Under the pieces are notes generated by a model. The model saw only the letters and a list, made by a program, of their open reading frames with translations, had not been told where the DNA came from and did no database searches. DNA of 64,000 bases, from positions 1-64,000 of the forward strand of contig NZ_FOCL01000014.1 of assembly GCF_900110105.1 (NCBI RefSeq). Reading direction: 5' to 3'. Both the position numbers and the translations under genes were made by a program. Position 1 is the first letter of the stretch; each line of letters starts with the position of its first letter. Below are positions 28,730 to 37,424 of this stretch, in pieces. Source of the stretch: Mucilaginibacter gossypiicola. GTDB lineage: Bacteria; Bacteroidota; Bacteroidia; Sphingobacteriales; Sphingobacteriaceae.

Positions 28730-30274
28730 ATGAGATTTAAGAGATTAAATATATTTCTTTTCCTTGCTTTCATGATCCCGGGATATTGCTTAGCCCAGGC
28801 AACCGGTATTAAGTGGACTGATTTTCACGCACCGCTTCAACAGGTTTTGAATGGGATATCTGAAGGGAAAGGCAATTATCCTTATTTGAATTTTATTACC
28901 AATACCAATAATATCGTCATCCGCCTGGCTTATGAGCCAGCTCAACATATCAAACGAAAAGCTGTAGAAGGCACTTGCAAATTGTATGCTTTGGATGATG
29001 ACGGAAAATGGACTGAATTTGATGGAACCAGATCAGAAAAAGATTCGGTTATATTATCGTTTCGGGATATTTCAACGGATAACCACCAACCCCGCAAAAC
29101 TATCGAATACAGGCTGTTTTTGCCAGCAAACCAGGCACCGACGGATATTGCCATTGGTACAGATGCACAAAGCCAATTTGAGTTGCTACCACTTCAGCCC
29201 GAAAAACAAATTGTTATTTATAAGCAGGCAAAGGACAGTGAGGCGGGAGCAAGTTGGCCGGCCCGGCTGGAAAGAACCCTGGATCGTCCGCTTGTTGTTT
29301 TTGATGGGAAAACTGATCGAAAGGCATTCCTACGCGAAAGCAAAAAGCCCGGTACAAAAGCGGTATTCCTGGAGCTTTGTGCTTACAGGGATGCCGGTAT
29401 GAAAAGTGAAATTATTAAGGATGCGCGGCAAATTCAGCAGGCGGGTATTCCTGTCTTTATCGTGCCTTGTGAGCATGCTCCATCTAAGCAAACACAGGCA
29501 GCATTGAAGGAAATAAGCAGGCAAACAGCAGGATTAAAAGACATCCATGTGTTAAGCCACCCGGCGGCAGATGATTGGACTGATTTCGATTCGCAAGTGC
29601 GCTTTGCACTGCAGGAACCGGAGGGCGGAATTTCAACCATGAGACCTTTAACCCAGCACCGTGACAGAAACTACGACTGGCGGCAACGGCATGCAGATGA
29701 ACTGGCTTTGATCAGGCAAAAGGCGCCTAAAAATATCATATTTGCCAATTCCATTATTCACTACTGGGGCGGTCTGCCGCAATCATCCATCGCAAGGGGA
29801 AAAGATTCGTGGGACACTTATCTGCAGCCATTGGGTGTGCAGAATATGGGCTTTGGCTGGGACAGGATCGAAAACGTGCTTTGGAGAATCTATCATGACG
29901 AACTCGACGGTTTTAAAGCCGATCATATTTTATTGATGATAGGCACCAATAACCTGCAATCAAATACCGATGATGAAATTATTAAGGGGCTCAGGCAGCT
30001 TATTGCTGCTGTCAAAATAAGGCAGCCTCAAAGCGGGCTAATTATTTCAGGGATCATGCCACGCCGTAATATGGAAGCAAGGATCGCAGTTCTTAACGGC
30101 TCCATTGAAAAGCTTGCACAGGAGATGGGAATCAAGTACATCAATCCCGGAATTGTATTCCTGAATGAAGCTGGCAAAATTAAGGAGGAATTATTCGGAG
30201 ACGGGCTTCATCCTAATGAAGCCGGCTATGGCCTGCTTGCCCCACTTATAGCGAAAGCATTTACTGAAAATTGA
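28730..30274 (+). CDS. Secreted SGNH/GDSL-family esterase
   Basis: This 514-residue protein has a signal peptide (to about residue 23), an N-terminal beta-sandwich region (about 30-160) and a C-terminal SGNH hydrolase fold (about 300-514). The blocks are IIFANSIIHYWGG near residue 336, with Ser in an NSI context rather than GDS, ILLMIGTNNLQ near 402 (block III), and DGLHPNEAGYGLL near 490 (block V, Asp and His). These give a Ser-Asp-His triad. Such enzymes in polysaccharide loci are mostly carbohydrate acetylesterases that remove ester groups before glycosidases act. A terminator directly upstream suggests separate or reduced expression. Confidence 0.82.
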   Translation: MRFKRLNIFLFLAFMIPGYCLAQATGIKWTDFHAPLQQVLNGISEGKGNYPYLNFITNTNNIVIRLAYEPAQHIKRKAVEGTCKLYALDDDGKWTEFDGTRSEKDSVILSFRDISTDNHQPRKTIEYRLFLPANQAPTDIAIGTDAQSQFELLPLQPEKQIVIYKQAKDSEAGASWPARLERTLDRPLVVFDGKTDRKAFLRESKKPGTKAVFLELCAYRDAGMKSEIIKDARQIQQAGIPVFIVPCEHAPSKQTQAALKEISRQTAGLKDIHVLSHPAADDWTDFDSQVRFALQEPEGGISTMRPLTQHRDRNYDWRQRHADELALIRQKAPKNIIFANSIIHYWGGLPQSSIARGKDSWDTYLQPLGVQNMGFGWDRIENVLWRIYHDELDGFKADHILLMIGTNNLQSNTDDEIIKGLRQLIAAVKIRQPQSGLIISGIMPRRNMEARIAVLNGSIEKLAQEMGIKYINPGIVFLNEAGKIKEELFGDGLHPNEAGYGLLAPLIAKAFTEN

Positions 30275-30330
30275 GTTTAATGTAAGCCAAAAACTTAAAG
30301 AGTAAAAAGAAAAATCGCGTTTAAAAACAG

Positions 30331-30472
30331 GAGGCACCTACGGAGCCATCTTAAGTTTTTTAGTTCTACAAACATGGTACTCCTATGGAGTTTAACAATC
30401 TTGAAAAAACAACTCCGTAGGAGTTACTTATTTATAGATAATGAAATGAAGGCTTTAAGGCTCCGGTGCCTC
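30331..30472. repeat. Palindromic intergenic repeat with nested inverted repeats
   Basis: Outer arms GAGGCACCTACGGAGCC (30331-30347) and GGCTCCGGTGCCTC (30459-30472) are complementary apart from a three-base TAC insert. Inside them ACTCCTATGGAGT (30379-30391) pairs with AACTCCGTAGGAGTT (30411-30425). The CTCCGTAGGAG core followed by TTATTTATAGA resembles dispersed intergenic repeats I associate with Bacteroidota genomes. It fills the gap between convergent genes and has no protein. It could be a REP or non-autonomous element, or a bidirectional terminator. Confidence 0.6.
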
Positions 30473-30534
30473 GTGTTCAACGTTAAAGGCATTTCTTATT
30501 TTTATATCTTTTGACATGGTTTAAGCTCGCCCCA

Positions 30535-31797
30535 TTAGTGGTTAAACTCATCGCCATATATCAAATGATGTTGCTGATCATATACCCTGATAAAATCAAG
30601 CTGCCCTGATCCTTTAAACCGGCAAAAAAGCCCCCGGATGTTACCAATAGGGACATTGTATACTGTTTTATATTTAAAAATATTGTTAATATAAACCATG
30701 CTGGTTTTATTCCTGGTTTCGATGCGTACCACTGTCCATTTTGACAGATCAACACCCAATGAAGACAGATTGTGGAAGTTTCCGGTTAATTGAGTATCCC
30801 CGAATTCAGTATCAGCAAACTGGGTGCATCCGGGCTTAACAAATTTAAAACGGCCCCTGCCGCTTTCGCCGGTAAACTCCAGGCTGGTATCAAAGCAATC
30901 AAAGCCGCCCATATCCTGGCTGTTGCGCAAGCGAAATTCTACGGTCATTTGATCGCCGTCCACATGAAAGTTTTTGATATTGCGGTAATCAACCCAGTAT
31001 TCTTCTTTGGTATTGATGTTAAGCCCGCCTATTATTGAAGGAGCAAAATACAAGGAGCTTTTATCGCTGAATTTGTTGGAGTCGGTTACCACCCGGGCGT
31101 TCTGGTCATTATTGCCTACATAGCAAACCCATCCGTTTGTTTGTACATCAACGGTGTTTTTTGCAAATACACGGCCATCCGCAATCAGCCTTATTTTGTA
31201 AAAATTTGGTGTTTTGTATTGGTAGGTGAGCTCGCCTTTAGGGCCAAGCAACAGTTTATATTCGCCACCGCTTCCAAAATCTATAAAAGCATTTTTATAA
31301 TCCAGGTTAGATAGGTCATAGCTGATGGCTGCAGTTAGCGGCGCATGACCTAAAGTGTTTTTAACATTAAAAATAACATTGGGCCTATTGAAAAAGAGCT
31401 TTACGCCGACGATCAGTATGATTAACAGAAGCGCTCCTGCGGCAAAAAAAACAACTTTTGGTCGTCTGTTACCGGTAGTGATTTCGGGTTTAATAACAGG
31501 GGCCGGGCTTTCGGAAGGTTTGGGGTCGTTATCGAAATTCTCTTTTAAAAAAAATGCCCAGTCTTTGTAGCCAAGATATTGCGCCATTGCATTCTTGGTG
31601 GCAATCTGTGGTTCGTAATTATCGTTTACCTTGAAAATACGTTTCAGTGTGCGTACGCTTATCGACGTTTTGGTTACCTCAAAGATTTGCTCATGAAGCT
31701 TTGTATAATGATAGTCGATCCAGTCACCACTCGGCCCCGACTGCATTTTATCCTCAATTAGCTGAGTACATTTTAGCAAATAATCATGGTTTTTCAT
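30535..31797 (-). CDS. Membrane-tethered HTH sensor with PKD-like and LamG-like extracellular region
   Basis: The 420-residue product has three parts. Residues about 1-85 are a cytoplasmic helical domain (SISVRTLKRIFKV, then TKNAMAQYLGYKDWAFFLKE) resembling N-terminal HTH domains of Bacteroidota membrane proteins. Residues about 114-136 are one membrane span. The rest is extracytoplasmic: a PKD-like segment (about 138-215) and a concanavalin/LamG-like beta-sandwich to the end (DQMTVEFRLRN, then KWTVVRIETRNKTSMVYINN and IRGLFCRFKGSGQLDFIRVY). The layout suggests a one-protein sensor that binds glycan outside and DNA inside. No hybrid two-component system, SusR or ECF sigma/anti-sigma pair is present in this locus, so it is the best candidate for local control. 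Confidence 0.65.
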   Translation of the reverse strand: MKNHDYLLKCTQLIEDKMQSGPSGDWIDYHYTKLHEQIFEVTKTSISVRTLKRIFKVNDNYEPQIATKNAMAQYLGYKDWAFFLKENFDNDPKPSESPAPVIKPEITTGNRRPKVVFFAAGALLLIILIVGVKLFFNRPNVIFNVKNTLGHAPLTAAISYDLSNLDYKNAFIDFGSGGEYKLLLGPKGELTYQYKTPNFYKIRLIADGRVFAKNTVDVQTNGWVCYVGNNDQNARVVTDSNKFSDKSSLYFAPSIIGGLNINTKEEYWVDYRNIKNFHVDGDQMTVEFRLRNSQDMGGFDCFDTSLEFTGESGRGRFKFVKPGCTQFADTEFGDTQLTGNFHNLSSLGVDLSKWTVVRIETRNKTSMVYINNIFKYKTVYNVPIGNIRGLFCRFKGSGQLDFIRVYDQQHHLIYGDEFNH

Positions 31798-32245
31798 TCT
31801 TAAGTCAACGATCGTGCAAAAGGCATCAGTGGTGGAGTAATTGAGTTATTAGGTGGCTTTCAAATATGCTAAAATGCAATCTTACTTTATTACAGTTGGT
31901 GTTATTTTTTTAAGATTTTTTTGAATCGGCGCCCTGCTTTATTATTTGAAAACAGTAAAGCGGTTAGCAATAATACAGGTAAAATAATGAAAAATCCATG
32001 TTTGCGTATTCTGCTTGACTATGCCCGAGAATGCATTTATCCTGAAATATACTAATTGATAGTTTCGCCTTCAATATCTCCCCTGCACTCTGGCAGGGCC
32101 GGTCACCAATTTGAACACACTAATAAATTATGAGAAATTATTTTCTGCCGTTACTCCCTTTTACGGGATCATATCTACTTGAACGAATCATCCTGTCTGC
32201 ACCGCATATTCAATCATTAACAACAAGAATTAAATGATAGTGCCG
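31798..32245. promoter_or_regulatory. Divergent intergenic region between the sensor gene and GH28 gene
   Basis: This 448-bp AT-rich region lies between the divergent sensor (30535-31797) and the GH28/GH36 pair, so it should hold promoters for both. A short imperfect stem (GCTTTA...TAAAGC near 31935-31965) is visible. I could not identify a convincing operator or riboswitch. Confidence 0.4.
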
Positions 32246-33787
32246 ATGAAGAAGATCATTGCGTTGCTCCTTGCCTGCCTTATTTTTCCGGGTATAACGC
32301 TGGCAGCCGACTATCTTATTACAGATTATGGAGCGATAGGAAACGGCAGTCAGCTATCTACAAAATATATTCAAAAAGCTATCGATGTATGCAGCATCGG
32401 TGGTGGTGGCCGGGTGGTGGTGCCCCCGGGAGATTTCTTGACGGGTACTATACATTTAAAAAACCATGTTGAACTTTACCTGGAGAGGGGCGCAAAAATT
32501 TCGGGAAGCAAGGACCGTGCTGATTATCCCAAATTTGCCGGAGAGCGGGGGCTGATATTCGCTTTAAACGCAACTGATGTGGGTATTACGGGTTACGGCG
32601 AGATTAACGGTAATGGAGAAGCATTTTTTAAAGGGGATAATGCACCCGACAGGCCATTCCTGGTGATGATCAAAAAATGCAGCAAGGTAAGGGTTGCCGG
32701 TATCAGCCTTAAAAACTCTGCGTTCTGGACATTTCGCCTGTTATATAATGACCAGGTTAATGTTGACGGCATCAATATATACGCTCATGTGAATTTTAAT
32801 AATGACGGACTGGATATCGACAGTAAAAATGTAACGATCAGTAACTGCATTATCGATACCGATGATGACGCCCTGTGTTTTAAAAGCGACAGCAGCTTTA
32901 TTTGTCAAAATGTGGTTGTATCAAACTGCGTACTTGCCTCCAATTGTAATTTTATTAAGATGGGTACTGCTTCTGTGGGTGGTTTCAGAAATATAAGCGT
33001 ATGCAATTGTGTTTTGCGGAGGGCTTCTGAATCACGTTTTCGCTTTTGGGAACGGAGCGTACCGGGGGTAAAGGAGCCGGTGACCGGGCTTGCAGGGATT
33101 GCATTGGAGATAGTTGATGGTGGAATAATGGATGGCATTAATATCAGCAACATCGTAATGGATGGCGTGCAAACGGCGCTATTTATCAGGCTTGGCAGCA
33201 GAAGTAATTCCACAGGCGCTATCAGAAATGTAATGATCAGCAACGTAACAGCCAAAAGTGTGAGCCGCATAGCGAGCAGTATTACAGCAATACCTGGTTT
33301 TAAGGTAGAAAATATTGTGCTGCGTGATATCAATATTCAAAGCCCGGGAGGCGGGGAGATAAGTGAATATACGGCCAAAGTGCCGGAACAGGAGCTTGCT
33401 TATCCCGAAAACCGGATGTTCGGTACCAGTTTGCCGGCCTACGGGATTTATCTCAGGCATGTTAACAACATCAGTCTTTATAATATTCAGTTTAAACCAG
33501 CCGGCAGTGAGGCACGGCCGGCCGTATATATTGAGGATGGACATGAAATCCGCATCGCTGGTTTAAAAGCAGTACCTCCTATGGAGGGTGTGCCATTGGT
33601 GGAACTCAACGAGGTTTCCGGATTGAGTTTTGAAAGTTATGTACCAGGTCAACAAATTCCGCTTCTTTTCCGGGTGCGTGGTGTGCAATCAGATTGTATC
33701 AACATAACCGGAAAAAACGATAGCAACATCCGCCGCCTTTATGAACTAAAAGATTTGGCACTGAAAAAGGCGCTTACCATCAGATAA
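32246..33787 (+). CDS. Glycoside hydrolase family 28-like (polygalacturonase fold) enzyme
   Basis: Start at ATG 32246 gives a clean signal peptide (MKKIIALLLACLIFPGITLA) and 513 residues; ATG 32234 lies four codons upstream. The body is a right-handed parallel beta-helix beginning ITDYGAIGNGSQLSTKYIQK, the usual GH28 opening. Active-site signatures are NNDGLDID near residue 185 and IDTDDDALCFKS near 205, covering the catalytic Asp residues. The later NFIKMGTASVGGF stands where classical enzymes have a G-H-G motif, so this belongs to the exo-acting or atypical Bacteroidota branch. It would cleave galacturonan or a related pectic linkage; substrate specificity is not certain. Confidence 0.83.
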   Translation: MKKIIALLLACLIFPGITLAADYLITDYGAIGNGSQLSTKYIQKAIDVCSIGGGGRVVVPPGDFLTGTIHLKNHVELYLERGAKISGSKDRADYPKFAGERGLIFALNATDVGITGYGEINGNGEAFFKGDNAPDRPFLVMIKKCSKVRVAGISLKNSAFWTFRLLYNDQVNVDGINIYAHVNFNNDGLDIDSKNVTISNCIIDTDDDALCFKSDSSFICQNVVVSNCVLASNCNFIKMGTASVGGFRNISVCNCVLRRASESRFRFWERSVPGVKEPVTGLAGIALEIVDGGIMDGINISNIVMDGVQTALFIRLGSRSNSTGAIRNVMISNVTAKSVSRIASSITAIPGFKVENIVLRDINIQSPGGGEISEYTAKVPEQELAYPENRMFGTSLPAYGIYLRHVNNISLYNIQFKPAGSEARPAVYIEDGHEIRIAGLKAVPPMEGVPLVELNEVSGLSFESYVPGQQIPLLFRVRGVQSDCINITGKNDSNIRRLYELKDLALKKALTIR

Positions 33788-33813
33788 TATTTATTGATCT
33801 CTCGAATTAACAA

Positions 33814-35664
33814 ATGAACATTACCATATCTAAACCTAAGAGCAAAAAATACTTCAAACCCGGCTATGCCCTGAAATTACTGTTACCAATATTTTGCTTT
33901 TTAGTTATACAAACAGGTGCCCAGGAGTACCAGGCTGGCGCATTCAAATTTACTATTCCCAAACAGGAAGGTGTAAGCGTAAATATAAATCATGAGCAAT
34001 CTCAAAGTGGAATTTTACTCCTGACCTGCCGCTTCACTACTACCGGTTCGTTTAAAAATGAAATTAATATTAAATGGAGTTCACCGCTCCGGGATATTAG
34101 CGGCATCTGGACTACCAATGCTAACGAAGCACGTTTTATGCATGCAGGCCTCAAAGTACAGGCTAACCTTGCCAGTCAGGCACCTGTTTTAGCTATGTAT
34201 AATGATGCGGGGCAAAACCGGTTAACCATCGCCCTGTCCGATGCATTTCACAAAACTGTTCTGTCCGCAGGTATTAATGAAGATAGTTCTGTACTAAATT
34301 GCAGTGCCGGCATTGAGCTTACGGGTGAAGAGCGGAACAAGAAATCATACCAGGTTACCCTGATGTTCAATGACCGGGACGAAAGGTATGAAGAAGCGTT
34401 GCACCGGGTAGCTGCCTGGTGGGCGGCCATGCCGGAGTATCACCCCGCCGTGATCCCACCTGCGGCAAAGCAACCTTTATATTCAACATGGTACAGTTAT
34501 CATCAGAATTTCGATGAACCTATGCTTCTTAAAGAGTGCGTAGAAGCACGGAAGCTGGGCTATACCGGAATTATTGTTGATGACGGCTGGCAAACTGCAA
34601 ACCATTCTGGTGGCTATGGTTTTACCGGCGACTGGAAGCCGGAGCGTCTTGTTCATATGGCCGATTTTGTGAAAAAAGTGCACTCAGCCGGGATGAAGTG
34701 CCTGCTTTGGTATTCAGTACCTTTTATGGGGTATCATGCCGAAGCTTATAACCGCTTTGAAAACAAAATACTATACAAAAGCGACCGTCAATCTGCCGCG
34801 ATACTTGATCCGAGATATCCCGAGGTACGAAAGTTCATAGTTGACCGGTATGTGCAGGCGCTCAGATCATGGAAGCTTGACGGGTTTAAACTTGATTTTA
34901 TCGATAGCTTCACTAATCAGTCCGGTGATCCGCCGGTTGCCGGTAAAGAGGCAGATTACCAGTCGGTTTATGCGGGTGTTGATGCGTTGATGTCGGAGAT
35001 AAAAAATACGCTCACTACGATCAAGCCGGATATCCTGATCGAGTTTCGGCAATCCTACACGGGCCCGGCAATGCGTAAATATGGAAATATGTTCCGGGCT
35101 GGGGATTGCGCGGCTGCTGCACTTACAAACCGGATCAGGATAGCAGATATCAGGTTGCTGGCCGGCGAGACTGCCGTTCATTCTGATATGCTTACCTGGA
35201 ATTATGAAGACGGGGCTGCTGTTGCAGCCCTGCAATTCCTGAATGTGATCTTCTCCGTTCCGCAGCTTTCTGTACGATTAAAAGATATCCCGGCTTCACA
35301 CCTGAATATGATCCGGTTTTATACCCGTTACTGGCTCAAAAACAAAGATGTTTTGGTAAACGGCAAATTCAGGGCTTATGGGCCCGAGATGAATTACCCG
35401 GTACTCAGTAGTGAAAAAGGAAATAAGCTGATAGCCGCAGTTTATAACGATCAAAGCAAGCCCCTGCTTTTAAATAAACCTCTTGTCGATATCATTAACG
35501 GGAAAACTACCAATGGAGTATTGGTAAAGTTAATGACAGACAGAAGCTACAGAGCTGAGATATTTGATTGCGAAGGAAAAAAAATACGCGTTAGCAGGTT
35601 GAAAGCTGGTTCAGGTATTTGGAAGTTGAATATCCCGCCCTCGGGGATAGCTTGCCTGTGGTAA
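33814..35664 (+). CDS. GH36-like alpha-galactosidase (clan GH-D)
   Basis: The 616-residue product carries a signal-anchor-like N-terminus (LKLLLPIFCFLVIQTGAQ), a beta domain, and a (beta/alpha)8 barrel. Barrel motifs are LGYTGIIVDDGWQT, the GDWKPERLVHMADFVKKVHS segment typical of GH27/GH36, and DGFKLDFIDSF near residue 355 with the likely nucleophile Asp in K-x-D. MFRAGD near 430 may supply the acid/base Asp. A C-terminal beta domain ends the protein. It follows the GH28 gene by 26 bp and is probably co-transcribed. Removal of terminal alpha-galactose or a similar residue is expected. Confidence 0.8.
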   Translation: MNITISKPKSKKYFKPGYALKLLLPIFCFLVIQTGAQEYQAGAFKFTIPKQEGVSVNINHEQSQSGILLLTCRFTTTGSFKNEINIKWSSPLRDISGIWTTNANEARFMHAGLKVQANLASQAPVLAMYNDAGQNRLTIALSDAFHKTVLSAGINEDSSVLNCSAGIELTGEERNKKSYQVTLMFNDRDERYEEALHRVAAWWAAMPEYHPAVIPPAAKQPLYSTWYSYHQNFDEPMLLKECVEARKLGYTGIIVDDGWQTANHSGGYGFTGDWKPERLVHMADFVKKVHSAGMKCLLWYSVPFMGYHAEAYNRFENKILYKSDRQSAAILDPRYPEVRKFIVDRYVQALRSWKLDGFKLDFIDSFTNQSGDPPVAGKEADYQSVYAGVDALMSEIKNTLTTIKPDILIEFRQSYTGPAMRKYGNMFRAGDCAAAALTNRIRIADIRLLAGETAVHSDMLTWNYEDGAAVAALQFLNVIFSVPQLSVRLKDIPASHLNMIRFYTRYWLKNKDVLVNGKFRAYGPEMNYPVLSSEKGNKLIAAVYNDQSKPLLLNKPLVDIINGKTTNGVLVKLMTDRSYRAEIFDCEGKKIRVSRLKAGSGIWKLNIPPSGIACLW

Positions 35665-35761
35665 CCGTATTGTAAATCAGGGCAGCTAAATACAATTGAT
35701 ATTCCTGAACAGCCAAGTTCTCGATGCTGGTGTTGATCTTGACCGAAAAATTACAGCCAAT

Positions 35762-35802
35762 TTTTCTACCTGATCCCAATTTTTAATGGATCAGGTAGAA
35801 AA
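35762..35802. terminator. 15-bp inverted repeat after the GH36 gene
   Basis: TTTTCTACCTGATCC (35762-35776) and GGATCAGGTAGAAAA (35788-35802) form a perfect 15-bp stem with an 11-nt loop about 100 bp past the hydrolase stop. The A/T ends would allow termination in both directions. It lies just outside the left tRNA-Leu repeat. Confidence 0.6.
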
Positions 35803-35837
35803 GTTGGGGGACATAAAAAGATCAGGCATAGATTTTT

Positions 35838-35969
35838 AATGTTTCACCAGAAATTTTTAACAACAAAAAAGCGATTAGTGTCTTTCACCTAATCGCTTCA
35901 TTTTCAAGTACTCAGAGCGGGAATCGAACCCGCACTCCGTTTACGGGAACAGGATTTTAAGTCCTGCGT
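35838..35969 (-). repeat. attL: partial tRNA-Leu copy plus terminator, left end of integrative element
   Basis: Bases 35861-35969 match 52323-52431 with a single mismatch (T35897 versus C52359); similarity extends with a few differences to 35838. The copy includes the tRNA-Leu terminator hairpin (35871-35896) and 61 nt of the tRNA 3' part (35909-35969), breaking off at the 5' side of the anticodon stem. The tRNA is therefore incomplete here, while the right copy is whole. A box AATGTTTCACC lies at 35838-35848. The integrase gene starts 165 bp to the right. This is the expected product of site-specific integration into a tRNA 3' end. Confidence 0.93.
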
Positions 35970-36063
35970 TATTTGAAATCATATCATAATAAATGTGCTT
36001 TTTTTGACTTTAAATGCGGTTTTTATCTCAAATGTTTTCACTTGATATCATAAAAAACCACAA

Positions 36064-36096
36064 AATGTTTCACCAATGTTTCACCATTGTTTCACC
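36064..36096 (+). promoter_or_regulatory. Three tandem 11-bp integrase arm-type sites
   Basis: AATGTTTCACC, AATGTTTCACC and ATTGTTTCACC follow one another without spacing at 36064-36074, 36075-36085 and 36086-36096. Two more tandem copies lie at the other end of the element (52289-52310) and one at 35838. The 11-bp period puts each copy on the same face of the helix. They lie between the attL core and the integrase start, so binding could also repress the integrase gene. Confidence 0.75.
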
Positions 36097-36133
36097 GAAA
36101 TCCGTATCTTTACATCATCAAATCAGTTTTTAT

Positions 36134-37378
36134 ATGGCTTCGGTAAGGGTACGTTTAAGAGATCGCGAAAATTCGGACGGCGAGCATTCAATTCTCATTC
36201 AGATAATAAAAGACCGCAAAAAATCAGTTATAACTTTGCGTCATTCAGTCAAGTTGAAAGACTGGAACGCCAAAGAGGGCACCGTTAAAAAGTCGCACCC
36301 TAATTCTACCTGGTTAAATAACCTCATCGCAAAGCAGGTAGCGGAGGCCAGTGATAAACTTATTCAGCTTGAAGTTAATAATACTGATACTTCAGCGCAT
36401 GTTATTAAACGTGCGGTAAAAGCCGCTAAAGACAATACATTTTTCAAACAGGCAGATTTATATATAGCTCGGCTTGAAAGAGCGGGAAACTTTAACCGTC
36501 TTTCAGCAGAAAAGCCACGCGTCAAACGGCTGAAAGAGTTTGTAAATAACCGGGATATTCATTTCCAAGAGATCGATACAACTTTTCTAAAGGATTTTAA
36601 AGCCTGGCTTAAAGGTACGCGTTCAATTACCGAGCGTACCGCTGTTAACCATTTGGTAGTTATCCGCTCAATCTATAACCAAGCCATTGCTGATAAACTG
36701 GTTGATCCTAAATACTATCCTTTTGGTAAAGGCGGCGTTGTTATTAAATTCCCTGATAGCAAGAAAAGCGGCTTAACGCCTGCCGATATTACGGCCCTTG
36801 AAAATGCCACTTTAACAGAAAAAGCTAATCACGCACGAAATCTGTGGCTATTTGCTTTCTACTTTGGGGGAATGCGCGCTTCCGATGTGCTGCGGTTGAA
36901 GTGGTCGGATTTTGAAGATGGTCGTCTTTATTATAAGATGGGAAAAAACGAAAAAGGAGGCTCACTAAAAGTATCACCAAAGGCAGAAGCGATACTGGCT
37001 CAGTACAAAAGAGAGAACCCGAAACATAACCTGGTCTTCCCTGATTTAGAGAAGCTACCAGATTTGAATAATAAGGCTGAGGTTCAATCTTATATTAAAG
37101 TGCGCATCAAAGCCAATAACAAGCACATGCTAAAGGCGACGGAGAAAGCGGAGGTAAATAAAGAGGTTACCTCACATAAAAGCCGCCATAGCTTTGCACA
37201 GATGGCCAAAAATATAATACCCGCACATCAATTGCAGCAGGTTTTCCGACACTCGACCCTGCAAACAACTGAAAGCTACATGAACAATAATTTTGTGAAT
37301 GAGGAAATTGATAGTGCAATGAACAATGTACTTGCTCGACTTTCTATTCAAGAGGAAACAGGCAAGACAGCATCGTAA
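36134..37378 (+). CDS. Tyrosine recombinase/integrase of the tRNA-Leu element
   Basis: I choose ATG 36134 (MASVRVRLRDREN), because the open frame upstream to 36014 runs through the tandem arm sites and reads as non-protein sequence. The 414-residue protein has an N-terminal arm-binding domain, a SAM-like core-binding domain (about 110-210), and a catalytic domain with the expected residues: Arg in FGGMRASDVLRLKW, Lys in GKNEKGGSLK, His and Arg in SHKSRHSFAQMA, His in VFRHSTLQTTESYMN, and the nucleophilic Tyr in that same segment. This is the common Bacteroidota integrase layout. It would recombine the tRNA-Leu core and is the probable mover of the whole element. Confidence 0.93.
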   Translation: MASVRVRLRDRENSDGEHSILIQIIKDRKKSVITLRHSVKLKDWNAKEGTVKKSHPNSTWLNNLIAKQVAEASDKLIQLEVNNTDTSAHVIKRAVKAAKDNTFFKQADLYIARLERAGNFNRLSAEKPRVKRLKEFVNNRDIHFQEIDTTFLKDFKAWLKGTRSITERTAVNHLVVIRSIYNQAIADKLVDPKYYPFGKGGVVIKFPDSKKSGLTPADITALENATLTEKANHARNLWLFAFYFGGMRASDVLRLKWSDFEDGRLYYKMGKNEKGGSLKVSPKAEAILAQYKRENPKHNLVFPDLEKLPDLNNKAEVQSYIKVRIKANNKHMLKATEKAEVNKEVTSHKSRHSFAQMAKNIIPAHQLQQVFRHSTLQTTESYMNNNFVNEEIDSAMNNVLARLSIQEETGKTAS

Positions 37379-37424
37379 AACTGTTGCTTGAAAGGATTAT
37401 ATCAAGATAACTATAAGATACTTT

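Larger units (their letters stand above)
17930..35908. mobile_element. Putative older island carrying the polysaccharide locus
   Basis: The segment is bounded by tRNA-Leu 3'-end copies: the decayed one at 17905-17975 and the left repeat of the younger element at 35838-35969. Both are in direct orientation. It contains the SusC/SusD-led polysaccharide gene cluster and no recombinase gene, so it cannot move by itself now. Island status is inferred only from the bounding repeats; vertical inheritance with a chance relic is the alternative. Confidence 0.4.

Noticed and set aside
35909..35969. Calling a second tRNA-Leu gene at the left repeat
   Set aside because: The 5' part of the tRNA, including the acceptor 5' strand and D-arm, is missing, so it is only the attachment-site copy.
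36064..36096. Tandem short repeats considered as a CRISPR array
   Set aside because: The units are 11 bp and abut without spacers, there are no cas genes, and the same units recur at the other end of the mobile element.
36014..36133. N-terminal extension of the first integrase
   Set aside because: The added 40 residues are a translation of the tandem AATGTTTCACC sites. ATG 36134 gives the normal integrase N-terminus.
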